64,000 nt of DNA from Methanomassiliicoccales archaeon (GTDB lineage: Archaea; Thermoplasmatota; Thermoplasmata; Methanomassiliicoccales; JACIVX01). The stretch is from NCBI GenBank assembly GCA_029907465.1, contig JARYLV010000007.1, forward strand, positions 1 to 64,000, read 5' to 3'. Both the position numbers and the translations under genes were made by a program. Positions within the stretch are counted from its first letter, which is position 1. Each line of letters opens with the position of its first letter. The notes below the pieces were generated by a model that saw only the letters and a list, made by a program, of their open reading frames with translations, made no database searches and was not told the origin of the DNA. Of this stretch, positions 1-9,136 are shown piece by piece.

Positions 1-578
1 TGGACAATGAAGTTGGACACCACGCGGCCGTCATTGGGGTGCATCCTCGGGCCGTAGGTGTTGAAGATCCGGGCGACCTTGATCTTCAGCCTGTGCTGGC
101 GATGGTAGTCGAAGAACAACGTTTCGGCGCAGCGTTTTCCTTCGTCGTAGCAGGACCTTCGACCTATGGGATTCACATGCCCCCAGTAGGATTCGTGCTG
201 CGGATGGACTTTGGGATCGCCGTAGACTTCCGATGTGGATGCCTGCAACACCATCGCTTTATTTTTTCTCGCAATTTCCATCAAATTGAAGACGCCAATC
301 GTGTTGATCTTCAGCGTCTTTACAGGGTCCGCCTGGTAATGCACTGGTGAAGCTGGTGACGCCAGATTGATAATAATCTCCGCGCTCACCTCAAAGGGCT
401 CCAGTATGTCATGGTGAAGGAGCTCGAACCCCTCCCTACCGATCAAATGTCTGATGTTCTCCTTTCTTCCAGTGAGTAGATTGTCTACGCAGATAACATC
501 GTATCCGTCCTCAAGAAGTCGATCGCATAGATGAGAGCCGATAAAACCAGCGCCACCTGTGACGAGAACTCGTGTCAT
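1..578 (-). CDS. UDP-glucuronate decarboxylase-like SDR (partial, 3' end beyond window)
   Basis: This is an extended short-chain dehydrogenase that begins at the ATG complementary to 576-578 and runs off the left edge, so about 192 codons are visible. The N-terminus reads [17 protein letters not shown], the NAD-binding Rossmann motif. Further on come [10 protein letters not shown], a YDEGKR motif holding the catalytic Tyr-x3-Lys, and [10 protein letters not shown]. This combination is typical of UDP-xylose synthases, which decarboxylate UDP-glucuronate to UDP-xylose in the cytoplasm. It is divergent from the epimerase at 794 and probably supplies sugar nucleotides for surface glycans. A dTDP-glucose dehydratase is the main alternative, but SCYDEGKR argues for UXS. 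Confidence 0.85.
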   Translation of the reverse strand, partial: MTRVLVTGGAGFIGSHLCDRLLEDGYDVICVDNLLTGRKENIRHLIGREGFELLHHDILEPFEVSAEIIINLASPASPVHYQADPVKTLKINTIGVFNLMEIARKNKAMVLQASTSEVYGDPKVHPQHESYWGHVNPIGRRSCYDEGKRCAETLFFDYHRQHRLKIKVARIFNTYGPRMHPNDGRVVSNFIV

Positions 579-602
579 GCGGTCTGATTATTGCTAACCA
601 CG

Positions 603-612
603 TGTATAACTC
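603..612 (-). promoter_or_regulatory. TATA box for the UXS-like gene
   Basis: On the minus strand the sequence reads gagttatacac, centred about 28 bases before the ATG at 578. That spacing would place the transcript start at or next to the start codon, giving a leaderless mRNA. This is inferred from position only. Confidence 0.4.
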
Positions 613-761
613 TATAGTTTGATGGGGCAGAGGGTGTTTGAGGGCAAAGGCTAAGGATTGAGAGTTTGAGAGGCTCATACAGTGATAGAGGTATTCAATA
701 TCTGGGGAGAAAACTCGTCGATGCGCCTATCCATCCTCGCGGGCAGAATGGTGACTTGACA

Positions 762-771
762 CCTTTATATT
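762..771 (+). promoter_or_regulatory. TATA box for the epimerase gene; supports the GTG 794 start
   Basis: The sequence ctttatattc lies 25-30 bases upstream of GTG 794. A transcript initiated at the usual archaeal distance would start at about 792, so the upstream GTG at 773 would not be included. The gene is therefore probably leaderless and starts at 794. Confidence 0.5.
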
Positions 772-793
772 CGTGAGCGCCTATAACAACAAC

Positions 794-1690
794 GTGAATG
801 TCCTGGTAACAGGTGCGGCAGGACAGCTCGGTTCTTACCTGCTGGACGAACTGTCTCGTGATCACGATGTCCGAGGGATCGACATCAAGTCGCCGAAACT
901 CGAGGCCCATTCAGATATCGTCTCTTTAATGGACATCAGGGATGCTGAGGGCGTGATACGGGAATGTAGCTGGGCCGATGCGGTCGTCCATGCAGCTGCG
1001 CAGGTCAGCGTTGAAAAGAGTATTGAGGACCCGTTGCTAGACGCCGAGATCAATATCATCGGTACGCTCAATTTACTTAAGTCTTCCATTATTGCGGGTG
1101 TCGGTTTGTTCGTTTACATTTCGAGCGCTGCCGTTTATGGTGACCCCAAGTATCTACCTGTCGACGAGGCGCACCCAACGAATCCGAAGTCGCCCTATGG
1201 TATCAGCAAGTTGACAGGGGAGGAATATGTGAGGTCGTTTGGAGAATGTCACGACCTCGATTATTTTATCATCCGACCTTTCAACTTCTATTCACCGAGG
1301 GCGGACCCAAGAAGTCCCTATTCTGGCGTTATTACAAAATTTGTTCAGAGGATCAAGGCTGGCGAGCCGATCGTTATCGAGGGTGATGGCGAGCAGACGA
1401 GAGACTTCATCCATGCGCTCGACGTCGCGCATTTGGTGAAGCTTGCCATTGATTCACCGGTTAGGAACATTACCATGAACTGTGGCTCTGGCAGGGGTAT
1501 CTCGATCAACGAGCTCGCCGATGTGCTCGCATCTATCTGTGGTGACGTGGAAGTCGTGCGTACAAAGTCGAGGGAGGGGGATATCAGGCACAGCGTGGCG
1601 GACATCTCGCTCGCGAGGGATTTCCTCGGCTTCGAGCCGAGAATTTCCCTTCATGAGGGACTAAAGGCCTTTTTCGAAAATGATGAGTGA
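794..1690 (+). CDS. NAD-dependent sugar-nucleotide epimerase (GalE-like extended SDR)
   Basis: About 298 residues. The protein starts VNVLVTGAAGQLGSYL, with the glycine-rich NAD motif at the very N-terminus, which together with the TATA position favours GTG 794 over GTG 773. The catalytic Tyr-x3-Lys is in SPYGISK, with VYISSAAVYGD before it and RPFNFYSPRAD after it. Such enzymes interconvert UDP-hexoses or act as dehydratases; the exact substrate cannot be read from sequence. It is divergent from the UXS-like gene, which suggests both provide activated sugars for the glycosyltransferases found elsewhere in the window. Confidence 0.85.
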   Translation: MNVLVTGAAGQLGSYLLDELSRDHDVRGIDIKSPKLEAHSDIVSLMDIRDAEGVIRECSWADAVVHAAAQVSVEKSIEDPLLDAEINIIGTLNLLKSSIIAGVGLFVYISSAAVYGDPKYLPVDEAHPTNPKSPYGISKLTGEEYVRSFGECHDLDYFIIRPFNFYSPRADPRSPYSGVITKFVQRIKAGEPIVIEGDGEQTRDFIHALDVAHLVKLAIDSPVRNITMNCGSGRGISINELADVLASICGDVEVVRTKSREGDIRHSVADISLARDFLGFEPRISLHEGLKAFFENDE

Positions 1691-1775
1691 TGTCTCAGAT
1701 ATGATCGAATTGGTGCTGCACAGTCATGTGATTCTCAGAAATCAAGGTGCCTGCGATTTATTTTAACTCCAAAAA

Positions 1776-3731
1776 TTATGCAATCGGCAACTCGATGACG
1801 AAACGCGCACCCTTTGTATGATCGCCCTTGATTCTGTCCTCAACCCACACTCTCCCTCCGTAGCGCTCGACGAGCCTCTGCACGATCGCAAGGCCGATGC
1901 CAGTACCCTTTTTCGCTTTGTCTGTGTCGAGGGAGAAGCGCCGGTCGAATATTCTCTCCTTGTACTCATCTGGAATCCCCGGCCCTTGGTCCTCAAAGGC
2001 AACCTTCGCGACTTTCCTTTGAGGGTCAATTGTCAATACAACCGAAACAGGCTGCTGGCCGCTGTATTTCAACGCGTTTGTAATGATGTTGAGAAAAACA
2101 TGTGGCAAGGCGTCGTCTGCAGCGATGAATGTCTCCCTTGCTGACTTCGCATCAAGTCCCTCGACAGTGATGTTTGCATCGCTGTACCGCTGTTTTGCAA
2201 TCTCGATGCTCTTGTCGAGTGCTGCAAGGAGATTTATCGGCTTCATTTCCGTTTCCTTCTTCTCTATGGCGCGAGCAAGTACTCTCACATTTTCGATGAA
2301 TTCAATTAAACGCTGGACTGAGGACATCAACTTTGAGGCATACCTTTGCAGGTTTTCATCGTCCATCTCAGAATCTTTCTTCTTCACAAGGTTGTTGACG
2401 ATCTCACAATACGCGTTTATTGGCATCATAAAATTGACGATATCGTGAAGGATGATGTCACCGTAAAGCCTCAGGGTTTCCAACGATCGTCGCAAGTCTT
2501 CATATAACATGATGTTTTCGTAGGAATAGCCAATGATGATTGATAGCGACTCGAAGAAACTCTTCTCTTCTGGGGTGAATTCTTTGTGACCGTGCGAACA
2601 GACGCAAAAGAATCCGTTGAGCTTCCTTCCCCTAATCGGGACGAACGCGGCAGAGGAGACGTCCTCCAGCTTCTCTCTGAACTTTCCCCCCTCGCTAGGT
2701 GAAACAAAGATGATGTTGTTGCTCTTGATGATTTCCTCTGCAATCTCCTCAGCTATCTGTTCATAATCAGGGACTTTTCTCCTGTCATCATCGCCGAGAC
2801 TGAGGATTTTCTTTGGTTTCATTTCTTCTGTAAAAGAAAAAACGGCCGCTCGATCAAAATTAAAGAAATTGATAGCGATCTCGATTGAAGCTTTCAATGC
2901 TTCCTCTGAACTGAGCGATGAAGTCGCAGCGACACTAATATCATTCAATCTCTTGAGCAGTTCGTTGTGTTTCCTGAGGTTTTTTTCGATTTCGAGCCTC
3001 GAGGTAATATCCTCGCCTATTGCAACAATCCCTGCAATTTTTGATTGCTGGTCATAGAAACCTTTGAAGGTCCATAGGATACTTGCTCTCTTCCCGTGTT
3101 TAGTAGGAATCTCCCACGTCTTTTTAACAATCTCCCCGTTTTCTACCACACGAGTCATGAGTTCTTTGAATTCACCGCGGGCCTCTTGCGGCACGAATTT
3201 TTCTGCGAAATCTGCCTCGATGACCTCATCCTTGCGATAACCGAGGATTATCTCTATACTATGATTGACCAAACTAATTCTTCCGTGGAGATCCATTTCC
3301 ACGATGATCGCAGCAGCCGTCTCGATGATCGTTTCCAAGCGTTTTTTGCTCAGCACGAGTCTTTCTCTGAGTAGTTCTAATGAAGTCATATCCCTGATAA
3401 TCCCCTGGACGAGCAACTCACCGTTTTTTTTCTTAGCGAGCTGGGCATAAATCTCGCATCGCCGTAATTCACCGGCCTTTGAAATTAGGTCAACGAAATA
3501 CCTTGGTTCAGAGGCCTCCCCCCTTATCCTCCTTGAGAATTGTTGGTAGGAAAACCTGCGGGAATCCGGGGTCATGAGGTCGAAGATCGAAGTACCGATG
3601 AGTTCCTCTGGTTCATAGCCAATGATTTCCCGCGTCGCCGGATTAATATAAAGGATCTTTCCAGTTTGATCGATCAGGTAAATGATGTCCTTCGCGCCCT
3701 CAACAATCTTCTTAAAATCAATCCTATGCAT
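1776..3731 (-). CDS. Sensor histidine kinase, PAS-PAS-GAF-HisKA-HATPase
   Basis: A soluble 651-residue kinase. Two PAS domains lie at about residues 8-120 and 135-255 (IIGYEPEELIG and IILGYRKDEVIE type motifs), followed by a GAF domain at about 275-420. The likely phospho-acceptor is the His of ILHDIVNFMMPI near residue 437. The HATPase domain has an N box (FLNIITNALKYS), a G1 box (EDQGPGIPDEY) and a G2 box (KGTGIGLAIV). There is no transmembrane segment, receiver domain or neighbouring response regulator, which is common for archaeal PAS kinases. The signal could be redox or a small ligand bound by PAS or GAF, but the sequence does not say which. Confidence 0.9.
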   Translation of the reverse strand: MHRIDFKKIVEGAKDIIYLIDQTGKILYINPATREIIGYEPEELIGTSIFDLMTPDSRRFSYQQFSRRIRGEASEPRYFVDLISKAGELRRCEIYAQLAKKKNGELLVQGIIRDMTSLELLRERLVLSKKRLETIIETAAAIIVEMDLHGRISLVNHSIEIILGYRKDEVIEADFAEKFVPQEARGEFKELMTRVVENGEIVKKTWEIPTKHGKRASILWTFKGFYDQQSKIAGIVAIGEDITSRLEIEKNLRKHNELLKRLNDISVAATSSLSSEEALKASIEIAINFFNFDRAAVFSFTEEMKPKKILSLGDDDRRKVPDYEQIAEEIAEEIIKSNNIIFVSPSEGGKFREKLEDVSSAAFVPIRGRKLNGFFCVCSHGHKEFTPEEKSFFESLSIIIGYSYENIMLYEDLRRSLETLRLYGDIILHDIVNFMMPINAYCEIVNNLVKKKDSEMDDENLQRYASKLMSSVQRLIEFIENVRVLARAIEKKETEMKPINLLAALDKSIEIAKQRYSDANITVEGLDAKSARETFIAADDALPHVFLNIITNALKYSGQQPVSVVLTIDPQRKVAKVAFEDQGPGIPDEYKERIFDRRFSLDTDKAKKGTGIGLAIVQRLVERYGGRVWVEDRIKGDHTKGARFVIELPIA

Positions 3732-3965
3732 CGAATTTCACCCGCTTATCCTTCTACTTTGATAAGAATCTTTTCAAATGGAGTTCATAAATTTCCCATC
3801 GATAACGATTTGGACTTATATGCTAAATATAAGCGCTTCACCTGGGTGCAATACTTCAGCACTCAGTGAGTGCATGGATCCGTCAACGGAATCCTCTTTG
3901 AAAAAAAGGGGGGAAAGGAGTTTAACGAAAATATTAGCTGACGAAAACCTGCGTGAAGGGTGCTC

Positions 3966-4334
3966 TCAACTATGCTCGGCTTGAGCGCATTCTCTCATGA
4001 GCGCTGCGAAATCGAAATCGTAGTTGTAGTTCTCCGTCGTGCCGTCGTTCATTTCAATTCTAGCTCTAATTCTATTCTTTTCGAAGATGATCTGTGCGAT
4101 CCTGACCTTTGATTGGTAAAGGCTGATCCTCTTGCCAGCTTGCGTCAATCTCCTCTCTGCGCAGATCAGGAGGCCGGCTTTTTCGAGTAAATGGATTTTC
4201 CTGTAACAGGCGGCGATCGGGATTCCAAGGGACTCGCTCAACTCGAAAGCACTCCTCGGCTTAGTCATCGTCGCCAGAAGGATCTTTGCGGAGTATTCAT
4301 CGGTCAACAGGCGTGAGGTTTCAAGAGCATGCAT
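3966..4334 (-). CDS. ArsR-like winged-helix transcriptional regulator
   Basis: A 122-residue DNA-binding protein. Residues 10-75 form a winged helix: ILLATMTKPRSAFELSESLG, then IPIAACYRKIHLLEKAGLL as the recognition helix and wing, then a short wing strand rich in Arg. The C-terminal 45 residues (RIRARIEMNDGTTENY) may dimerise or bind a ligand. No metal-binding cysteine pair is present. A TATA box (tatataaatt, 4366-4375) lies about 36 bases upstream of the start, so the leader is very short. Its targets are unknown; the divergent microprotein at 4633 is one candidate. Confidence 0.75.
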   Translation of the reverse strand: MHALETSRLLTDEYSAKILLATMTKPRSAFELSESLGIPIAACYRKIHLLEKAGLLICAERRLTQAGKRISLYQSKVRIAQIIFEKNRIRARIEMNDGTTENYNYDFDFAALMRECAQAEHS

Positions 4335-4574
4335 ATTTTCACAAATGAGAAAAAGTTCGGGAGGGTATATAAATTATCTCAGGTGATTATCACTTTTGAT
4401 TCTTGTTTTTCCGTGATGCCAGTATTCTAAAATATTGTGAAAATATTCTTACATTTTCGTCGTGAGGAATGAGGTCCTGATTGAATAGCGGCATTACTAA
4501 TCGTGATTCTCATGGCAGAAATCAATACTCCTCTTGATACAATTGTTCCCCAGGTATCATGTCTGTGAACAAAG

Positions 4575-4586
4575 TTTTATATATAT
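4575..4586 (+). promoter_or_regulatory. Strong TATA box upstream of the 26-residue microprotein
   Basis: The run TTTTATATATAT is the best BoxA match in this part of the window. Transcription would begin near 4607, leaving a leader of about 26 bases that contains the GGAGGG site at 4622-4627. This supports expression of a very small gene at 4633. Confidence 0.55.
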
Positions 4587-4632
4587 CAGTCGGTAATATT
4601 TTTTATCACAAAGCCAGATATGGAGGGAAAGA

Positions 4633-4713
4633 ATGACCTGCGGAAAGTGTGGATCGAAGAAGGGAGAAGCAAAGAAGGAAGAAAAGAAGAAGAAGGCGAC
4701 GAAGAAAAAGTAG
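4633..4713 (+). CDS. 26-residue lysine-rich CxxC microprotein
   Basis: A tiny open frame reads MTCGKCGSKKGEAKKEEKKK and ends ATKKK before TAG. It begins with a CGKC motif, able to bind a metal or form a disulfide, and continues as an almost pure Lys/Glu tail. A canonical ribosome site (GGAGGG, 4622-4627) precedes the ATG by 5 bases, and a strong TATA box precedes that. The combination makes a real gene likely despite its size. The basic tail suggests binding to nucleic acid or an acidic partner, but I do not recognise a named family and assign no function. Confidence 0.6.
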   Translation: MTCGKCGSKKGEAKKEEKKKKATKKK

Positions 4714-4948
4714 TTACTGACCTCGCATTGTAATGATTCACGGGGCCGAGTCATATCAACTGTCGCGGTGAGTTTATTCTTTCTTCTCTGTTTTTTCTAT
4801 AACGCCTGGCTCTCGTAGAGTTTTCACTAGCCCCAGACTCGCAGTGGTCATTCCTTATTTGGTATTGATCTTCGCACCGGGTTATGTTTTTCAATAAACT
4901 ATTCTCCGATCCAAATAGTCGAAAGAGAAGAATTGATATCAGGACTTT

Positions 4949-5932
4949 TTAGACATTGAGCTGGCTCGCAGTCCTCCGCCTTGAATCCAATGAGTCCTCT
5001 CTTGGTTCAACCTCCTCGGTCGTTTTCTCGCCTCTCGAAGCGACGTAGATCGCTGCGAAGATCATCGTCGCGCCGATCAATCCTGAAAAATCGAGCGTCT
5101 CGCCGAGTAATAGGCATCCAAGGACCGTCCCGAAGACAGACTCTGAGAGGACGATGGTCGCCGAAGTCGTCGCGCTAATTTTTGTCAGTCCCTTGGCCCA
5201 TAGCAGCGAGGGTATAGAAGTGCAGAGGACGCCAACATAGAGAAGCAATGGTATCGATCCAGGATCGATCGTGAAGTCGTCAACGGTCACTGCCGATAAT
5301 AGGAACAGTGGTATAGGGTAGACGCAGTAGACCCCGAAGACCCACTGATCGTGGCTGAGGTGTCGCATCGCACTCTTCGTCAGAATCCAGATCAGCGCAC
5401 CTGAAGCCGCAGAACCAATGAGCATCGCATCGCCGAGGAACTCGCCCTCGAGGAGTTTAGACAAGTCCCAACCGGTTGTCAGGGATACGAGCCCGACGAT
5501 CCCGACGGTGATGCCAAAAATGCCAGTACGGTTGATCCGCTCACCGAGGAGGAGCGCGGACATCGGAGCTACGAAGACAACGGTGCTGCCGATGATCAGC
5601 GCCCCTTTCGATGCGTTCGTCATCGTCATCCCGATGAATTCGAGGGAGATTGAGACTGCACCGACGACCATCGCTGCCCAGACCTCCCAGCGTCTAAAGA
5701 CTTGGAGGGTAAAGGATCCCCTGATCAATGCGTAGAGGATCGCGATGAGGCCGCCTATCCCGATGACGATAGCCTCGAAGAGGAAGGGGTTGTTCCTCTC
5801 GACGCCGACTTTGATCGCTACGTACGACGTCGCGAACAGCATGCTCGAGAGGAATGTCAGGGCAATAGCACCATTCCTCGTCAACTCCCCTTCTCCTATC
5901 GATGCGGCTTTGAAGACCGGCATCGACACCAC
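4949..5932 (-). CDS. EamA/DMT-family transporter
   Basis: A 327-residue membrane protein with about ten hydrophobic helices arranged as two EamA repeats, roughly residues 20-150 and 165-300. The second repeat contains TTSATIVLSESVFGTVLGCL, typical of the family. The hydrophilic C-terminal tail is rich in Glu, Arg and Ser. DMT proteins export or import small metabolites such as amino acids, nucleosides or sugars; the substrate cannot be told from sequence. The start is uncertain: GTG 5932, GTG 5929 and ATG 5923 are all possible, and no site clearly decides between them. Confidence 0.85.
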   Translation of the reverse strand: MVSMPVFKAASIGEGELTRNGAIALTFLSSMLFATSYVAIKVGVERNNPFLFEAIVIGIGGLIAILYALIRGSFTLQVFRRWEVWAAMVVGAVSISLEFIGMTMTNASKGALIIGSTVVFVAPMSALLLGERINRTGIFGITVGIVGLVSLTTGWDLSKLLEGEFLGDAMLIGSAASGALIWILTKSAMRHLSHDQWVFGVYCVYPIPLFLLSAVTVDDFTIDPGSIPLLLYVGVLCTSIPSLLWAKGLTKISATTSATIVLSESVFGTVLGCLLLGETLDFSGLIGATMIFAAIYVASRGEKTTEEVEPREDSLDSRRRTASQLNV

Positions 5933-6139
5933 CGTGAAGGGGGAATGCCGAGGGGGTTTTTGACATTTTCGATTTTTTTGAAATATTTGCTAATTGAGCT
6001 CCTGGCTCATGCTAACAAATGCCAATAATTCATAGTCGAAACGAGTTTCATCGGGGTGCTCGATCGACCTTTGAGGGAGACATGTTGTGACATCCCCCAT
6101 TATCTTTTGCCCGTTGGTTCCAGGAAATACGATTTTTGG

Positions 6140-6805
6140 TCATTTCTCAGACGAAAAGGCAGAGATGAAACGTTCCCACCTCTTTTTCATTCCTTCTCTG
6201 AGAGAACCAATCTTGAGCGTCGAGGCGATCAACCCTATGAAAATCCCGATGACCGCTCCACCTATGACGTCGAGCGGCCAGTGGACGCCGTAGTAGATCC
6301 TGCCAAAACCGACTGCCATGGCAAAGAGGCCGAGGGGAAGGATCAATTTGGAGTATCTCCTGCCGAGGACTGCAGCGGCTGCGAAGCTCCCCTCAGTGTG
6401 GCCCGAAGGGAACGAAGGGTCCGTGGGCTGGTAAACCGTATGCACATCGTCTAGCACCTCGAAGGGCCTCGGCCTGTCGACGACGTATTTCAAAGTGCCA
6501 CCGACGGCAATATGGATGAGGATCGCGATAAGCAGGTAAAGCGCCATCTCCTTTTTTCCGATAAGCCAGAGGACAAAAATGACGATGAACCAGAAAAAGA
6601 ACGAGCCCATTTCCGCAAAGATCCTGCAGACCGTTTCTAGTGATGGGTTCCAGAGCGCGTTGATCCGCAAGAAGGTCTCGCGGTCCCAAGCGATTGAATT
6701 CTTGTTAAAAATCAGGAGGATGAAGAGTCCGATCATTAAAATGAGTAGGACGGTGAGGAAGCACCTCTCCCTCTCTTTACAAAATTCTCTTATCGTGCAG
6801 TTCAC
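6140..6805 (-). CDS. PAP2-family membrane phosphatase
   Basis: A 221-residue polytopic membrane protein with the full phosphatidic-acid-phosphatase signature: KYVVDRPRPFE, then PSFPSGHTEGS, then GRIYYGVHWPLDV with the active-site His and Asp. Six hydrophobic helices are visible. Such enzymes remove phosphate from lipid phosphates, including polyprenyl diphosphates. Recycling the isoprenoid carrier of surface-glycan synthesis would fit the many glycosyltransferases here, but that is inference. Confidence 0.88.
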   Translation of the reverse strand: MNCTIREFCKERERCFLTVLLILMIGLFILLIFNKNSIAWDRETFLRINALWNPSLETVCRIFAEMGSFFFWFIVIFVLWLIGKKEMALYLLIAILIHIAVGGTLKYVVDRPRPFEVLDDVHTVYQPTDPSFPSGHTEGSFAAAAVLGRRYSKLILPLGLFAMAVGFGRIYYGVHWPLDVIGGAVIGIFIGLIASTLKIGSLREGMKKRWERFISAFSSEK

Positions 6806-6880
6806 CGTATGCCACCTGTTTTCAAAGAATATAAGGAATAGATGAGGCTGGTAATTATGCCTCGCATGCCTGCGACAATG

Positions 6881-6887
6881 TTTAAGT
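6881..6887 (+). promoter_or_regulatory. TATA-like box for the universal stress protein
   Basis: The sequence tttaagt lies about 30 bases before ATG 6915. The expected transcript start is about 6911, so the message would be nearly leaderless. This favours the internal ATG over the earlier in-frame start at 6891. Confidence 0.4.
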
Positions 6888-6914
6888 CTCGTGCATCACA
6901 TTAAGTCAGTGTAC

Positions 6915-7748
6915 ATGTTTGAGAAGATCCTCCTTCCCATCGACTTCTCCCAGCAGTCAATCATGATGCTCGACTGTGTCGCAGAGCTGCGCCAGTTTGG
7001 AGCGGAGATGGTGATCATCCTGCATGTGCTCCCGCCTAAAGGGAGGCTATCCGAGGACCAGAAGAAGACGGCAGAGGAGCTCGTCAACAGGTTGAAGGAG
7101 CGGGGTTTCGATGCGATGTTCAATACTGTCCATGGGAACCCGGTTGACGAGATCCTGGCGCTTGCAGAAAAGGAAGAAGTGACGCTCATCGTCATGGCCT
7201 CGAGCGGCAAGGGGAGGGCGCAGGAGTTCTTCGTCGGCAGCACCTCCTTTGGCGTCGTTAGGAGAACGGGCAAGCCGATGCTCATCGATAAGTTCGAGGT
7301 CATCGAGAAGGATGGGAGCAAGAAGATCAAGCCAGCGTGCACGATGCTCTTCCGCACTGCGCTCGTCCCAATTGACTTCTCGAGGTGCACTTACACCGTC
7401 ATCGACGTTCTCCATCATCTGGCTAAGCGAGGTCTGAAAAAGATCGTCCTCTTTCATGTCATCGAGTCGACGAAGTACAGCGTCTCCTCGGACAAGCGCT
7501 TCGGTGAAGTCAAAAAGAGACTCGAGGAGCTCGAGAAGGACTTGTCGAGCGCTGGTTTCGAGGTCGTCACGCATGTCCATTTCGGCACCCCTGCATACAA
7601 CATTCTCGAGGCAACGAGGGAATTCGACGCCTCGCTCATTATCATCGGCGCGAGTGGCAAGAGTTTTTTGAAGGGGCTGGCGCTCGGTAGCACTTCTGAG
7701 GAGGTCATAAGGAGAGCGACCGTGCCGCTACTCGTGGTCAGGTGCTGA
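6915..7748 (+). CDS. Tandem universal stress protein (two UspA domains)
   Basis: A cytoplasmic protein of about 277 residues made of two UspA domains. The first starts MFEKILLPIDFSQQS and the second FRTALVPIDFSRC. Each ends in the nucleotide-binding pattern: ASSGKGRAQEFFVGSTS in domain 1 and GASGKSFLKGLALGSTSEE in domain 2 (G-x2-G-x9-G-S/T). This suggests ATP binding in both halves. Usp proteins help cells survive stress, usually by unknown mechanisms. It stands alone, ahead of a pair of membrane-protein genes on the same strand. Confidence 0.9.
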   Translation: MFEKILLPIDFSQQSIMMLDCVAELRQFGAEMVIILHVLPPKGRLSEDQKKTAEELVNRLKERGFDAMFNTVHGNPVDEILALAEKEEVTLIVMASSGKGRAQEFFVGSTSFGVVRRTGKPMLIDKFEVIEKDGSKKIKPACTMLFRTALVPIDFSRCTYTVIDVLHHLAKRGLKKIVLFHVIESTKYSVSSDKRFGEVKKRLEELEKDLSSAGFEVVTHVHFGTPAYNILEATREFDASLIIIGASGKSFLKGLALGSTSEEVIRRATVPLLVVRC

Positions 7749-7881
7749 CACTGAGCGGTTTTTTGAGAAAGGCAAAGGTGACTAATTTTTGAATCCTAGC
7801 ACAGCATATTTACTACATTCTTGAAATTGTGCGCAAGTGGCACATGATCATTTAAGTAAATAGATCGCATAATAGAAGGAG

Positions 7882-8490
7882 ATGCATCGCTTTGGTGTTC
7901 AGATTGCCATATCATGGGCATCGGTCATCGCGATTTTTCTCGCGACAGAGTACGCAATCTTTGCCTTCAATCTATTCTGGATTATCATGGGCTTCTGGGC
8001 CCTGTGCATCGCTGTCTTACCTGCAATCATGAGCCGGAGCGTCGCGAGGATCCTCCCTTTCGAGCTCCTCTCCCTCATCACCGTGCCCTTCTTACTCTAC
8101 TTCATCCCTGGAGTCTTCGGACTCGAGAACCAGTTCTATGAGGAATATCTGCTGAGGGCTTCCCAGGTGATGGCGACTTTCCTCATCGGCTTCGTTACAG
8201 TCATTGACCTCCATACTTATACAAGTTTGAGGATGAACAGGGTCTTCGCGGTCGCTTTCACCGTCATGTTGACAATGGCATTGAGCAGTTTTTTCGCGAT
8301 CGGCGACTTCATCAGCGATGCGATTTTCGGTACTCACACACTTGTCAGCAACGACTACCTCATGATGAACCTCCTCTACAGCTCCATCGGCGGTCTCATC
8401 ATGGGTATCGTCTTGTCCATTTACTTGGGGCGCGTGCCGACCGAGCGGCTCCGGCGCTTTGGCATCAGTAGGATCGGTGATGCGAAGTGA
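7882..8490 (+). CDS. Polytopic membrane protein, first of a coupled pair
   Basis: A 202-residue protein with about six hydrophobic segments, starting MHRFGVQIAISWASV. A good ribosome site (agaaggag) lies just before the ATG. The stop codon overlaps the GTG of the next gene as GTGA, so the two are translationally coupled. Its layout resembles the downstream DUF2238-like protein (an early TM hairpin, a long TM pair, a C-terminal TM before a basic tail), and the two may be distant homologues that form a heteromer. No catalytic motif is evident and I do not recognise a family with confidence. Confidence 0.75.
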   Translation: MHRFGVQIAISWASVIAIFLATEYAIFAFNLFWIIMGFWALCIAVLPAIMSRSVARILPFELLSLITVPFLLYFIPGVFGLENQFYEEYLLRASQVMATFLIGFVTVIDLHTYTSLRMNRVFAVAFTVMLTMALSSFFAIGDFISDAIFGTHTLVSNDYLMMNLLYSSIGGLIMGIVLSIYLGRVPTERLRRFGISRIGDAK

Positions 8491-9128
8491 ACAGGACGAA
8501 GGTTGAGAAGTGGCTGGGCCATTTCTTTGAAGGATCGCTTTTCGCGATGTTCCTGTTCGGCCTCTTCAACGGCGATCTGTACGCTGCCTTCTCCGCCCTC
8601 TTCGGCCTCGGCATGGCGATGATCCCCTGGTTTTTAAAGAGGGAGAGGATATTGACGGTGCCGTTCGAGCTGAACCTCTGGATTTTCATCGCGCTCTTCC
8701 TCCACAACCTCGGCGTCCTCGTCAAGTTATATGACACGGTCTGGTGGTGGGACAAGATGACGCACTTCCTCTCGACATCGATGATCGCCGCCTTCGGGTT
8801 CATCGGTGTCGTCATTGTCGATAAGTACGTCGATGCGATCTATCTCCCCCCAAAATTCCTCCCCTTTTTCATCGTCATTTTCGTTGGCGCAATGGGCGTC
8901 CTCTGGGAGATCATCGAATTCGTCCTCGACAAAGCGTTGAACGCCGGTATGCAGTACTCTCTTTCCGACACGGTCATCGATCTCGTCTTCGACAATATCG
9001 CTGGCGTCGTCGTCGCGGTCCTCGGCCCACTGTACCTGCGTTACAGGTCTGTCGACGCGATCGTCGAAGAAATGAATGTCGAAGGCGTCGTCAAGAAAAT
9101 TGCAAACAGAGCTGGAAGGAAAAATTGA
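8487..9128 (+). CDS. DUF2238/YjdF-like membrane protein
   Basis: A 213-residue membrane protein starting at GTG 8487 inside the stop of the previous gene. Six hydrophobic helices are seen. The central motif WWWDKMTHFLS followed by WEIIEFVLDK and DTVIDLVFDNIAG strongly recalls the YjdF/DUF2238 family, with conserved Trp-Asp-Lys-x2-His and Asp residues at the membrane face. The function of that family is not established. The polar residues could bind a metal or a phosphate, but this is inference. It is always read together with its upstream partner because of the 4-base overlap. Confidence 0.75.
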   Translation: MNRTKVEKWLGHFFEGSLFAMFLFGLFNGDLYAAFSALFGLGMAMIPWFLKRERILTVPFELNLWIFIALFLHNLGVLVKLYDTVWWWDKMTHFLSTSMIAAFGFIGVVIVDKYVDAIYLPPKFLPFFIVIFVGAMGVLWEIIEFVLDKALNAGMQYSLSDTVIDLVFDNIAGVVVAVLGPLYLRYRSVDAIVEEMNVEGVVKKIANRAGRKN

Positions 9129-9136
9129 AAAAGCTT

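Noticed and set aside
773-793. Longer start for the epimerase at GTG 773
   Set aside because: The TATA box at 762-771 would place transcription downstream of it, and the NAD motif normally starts at the N-terminus.
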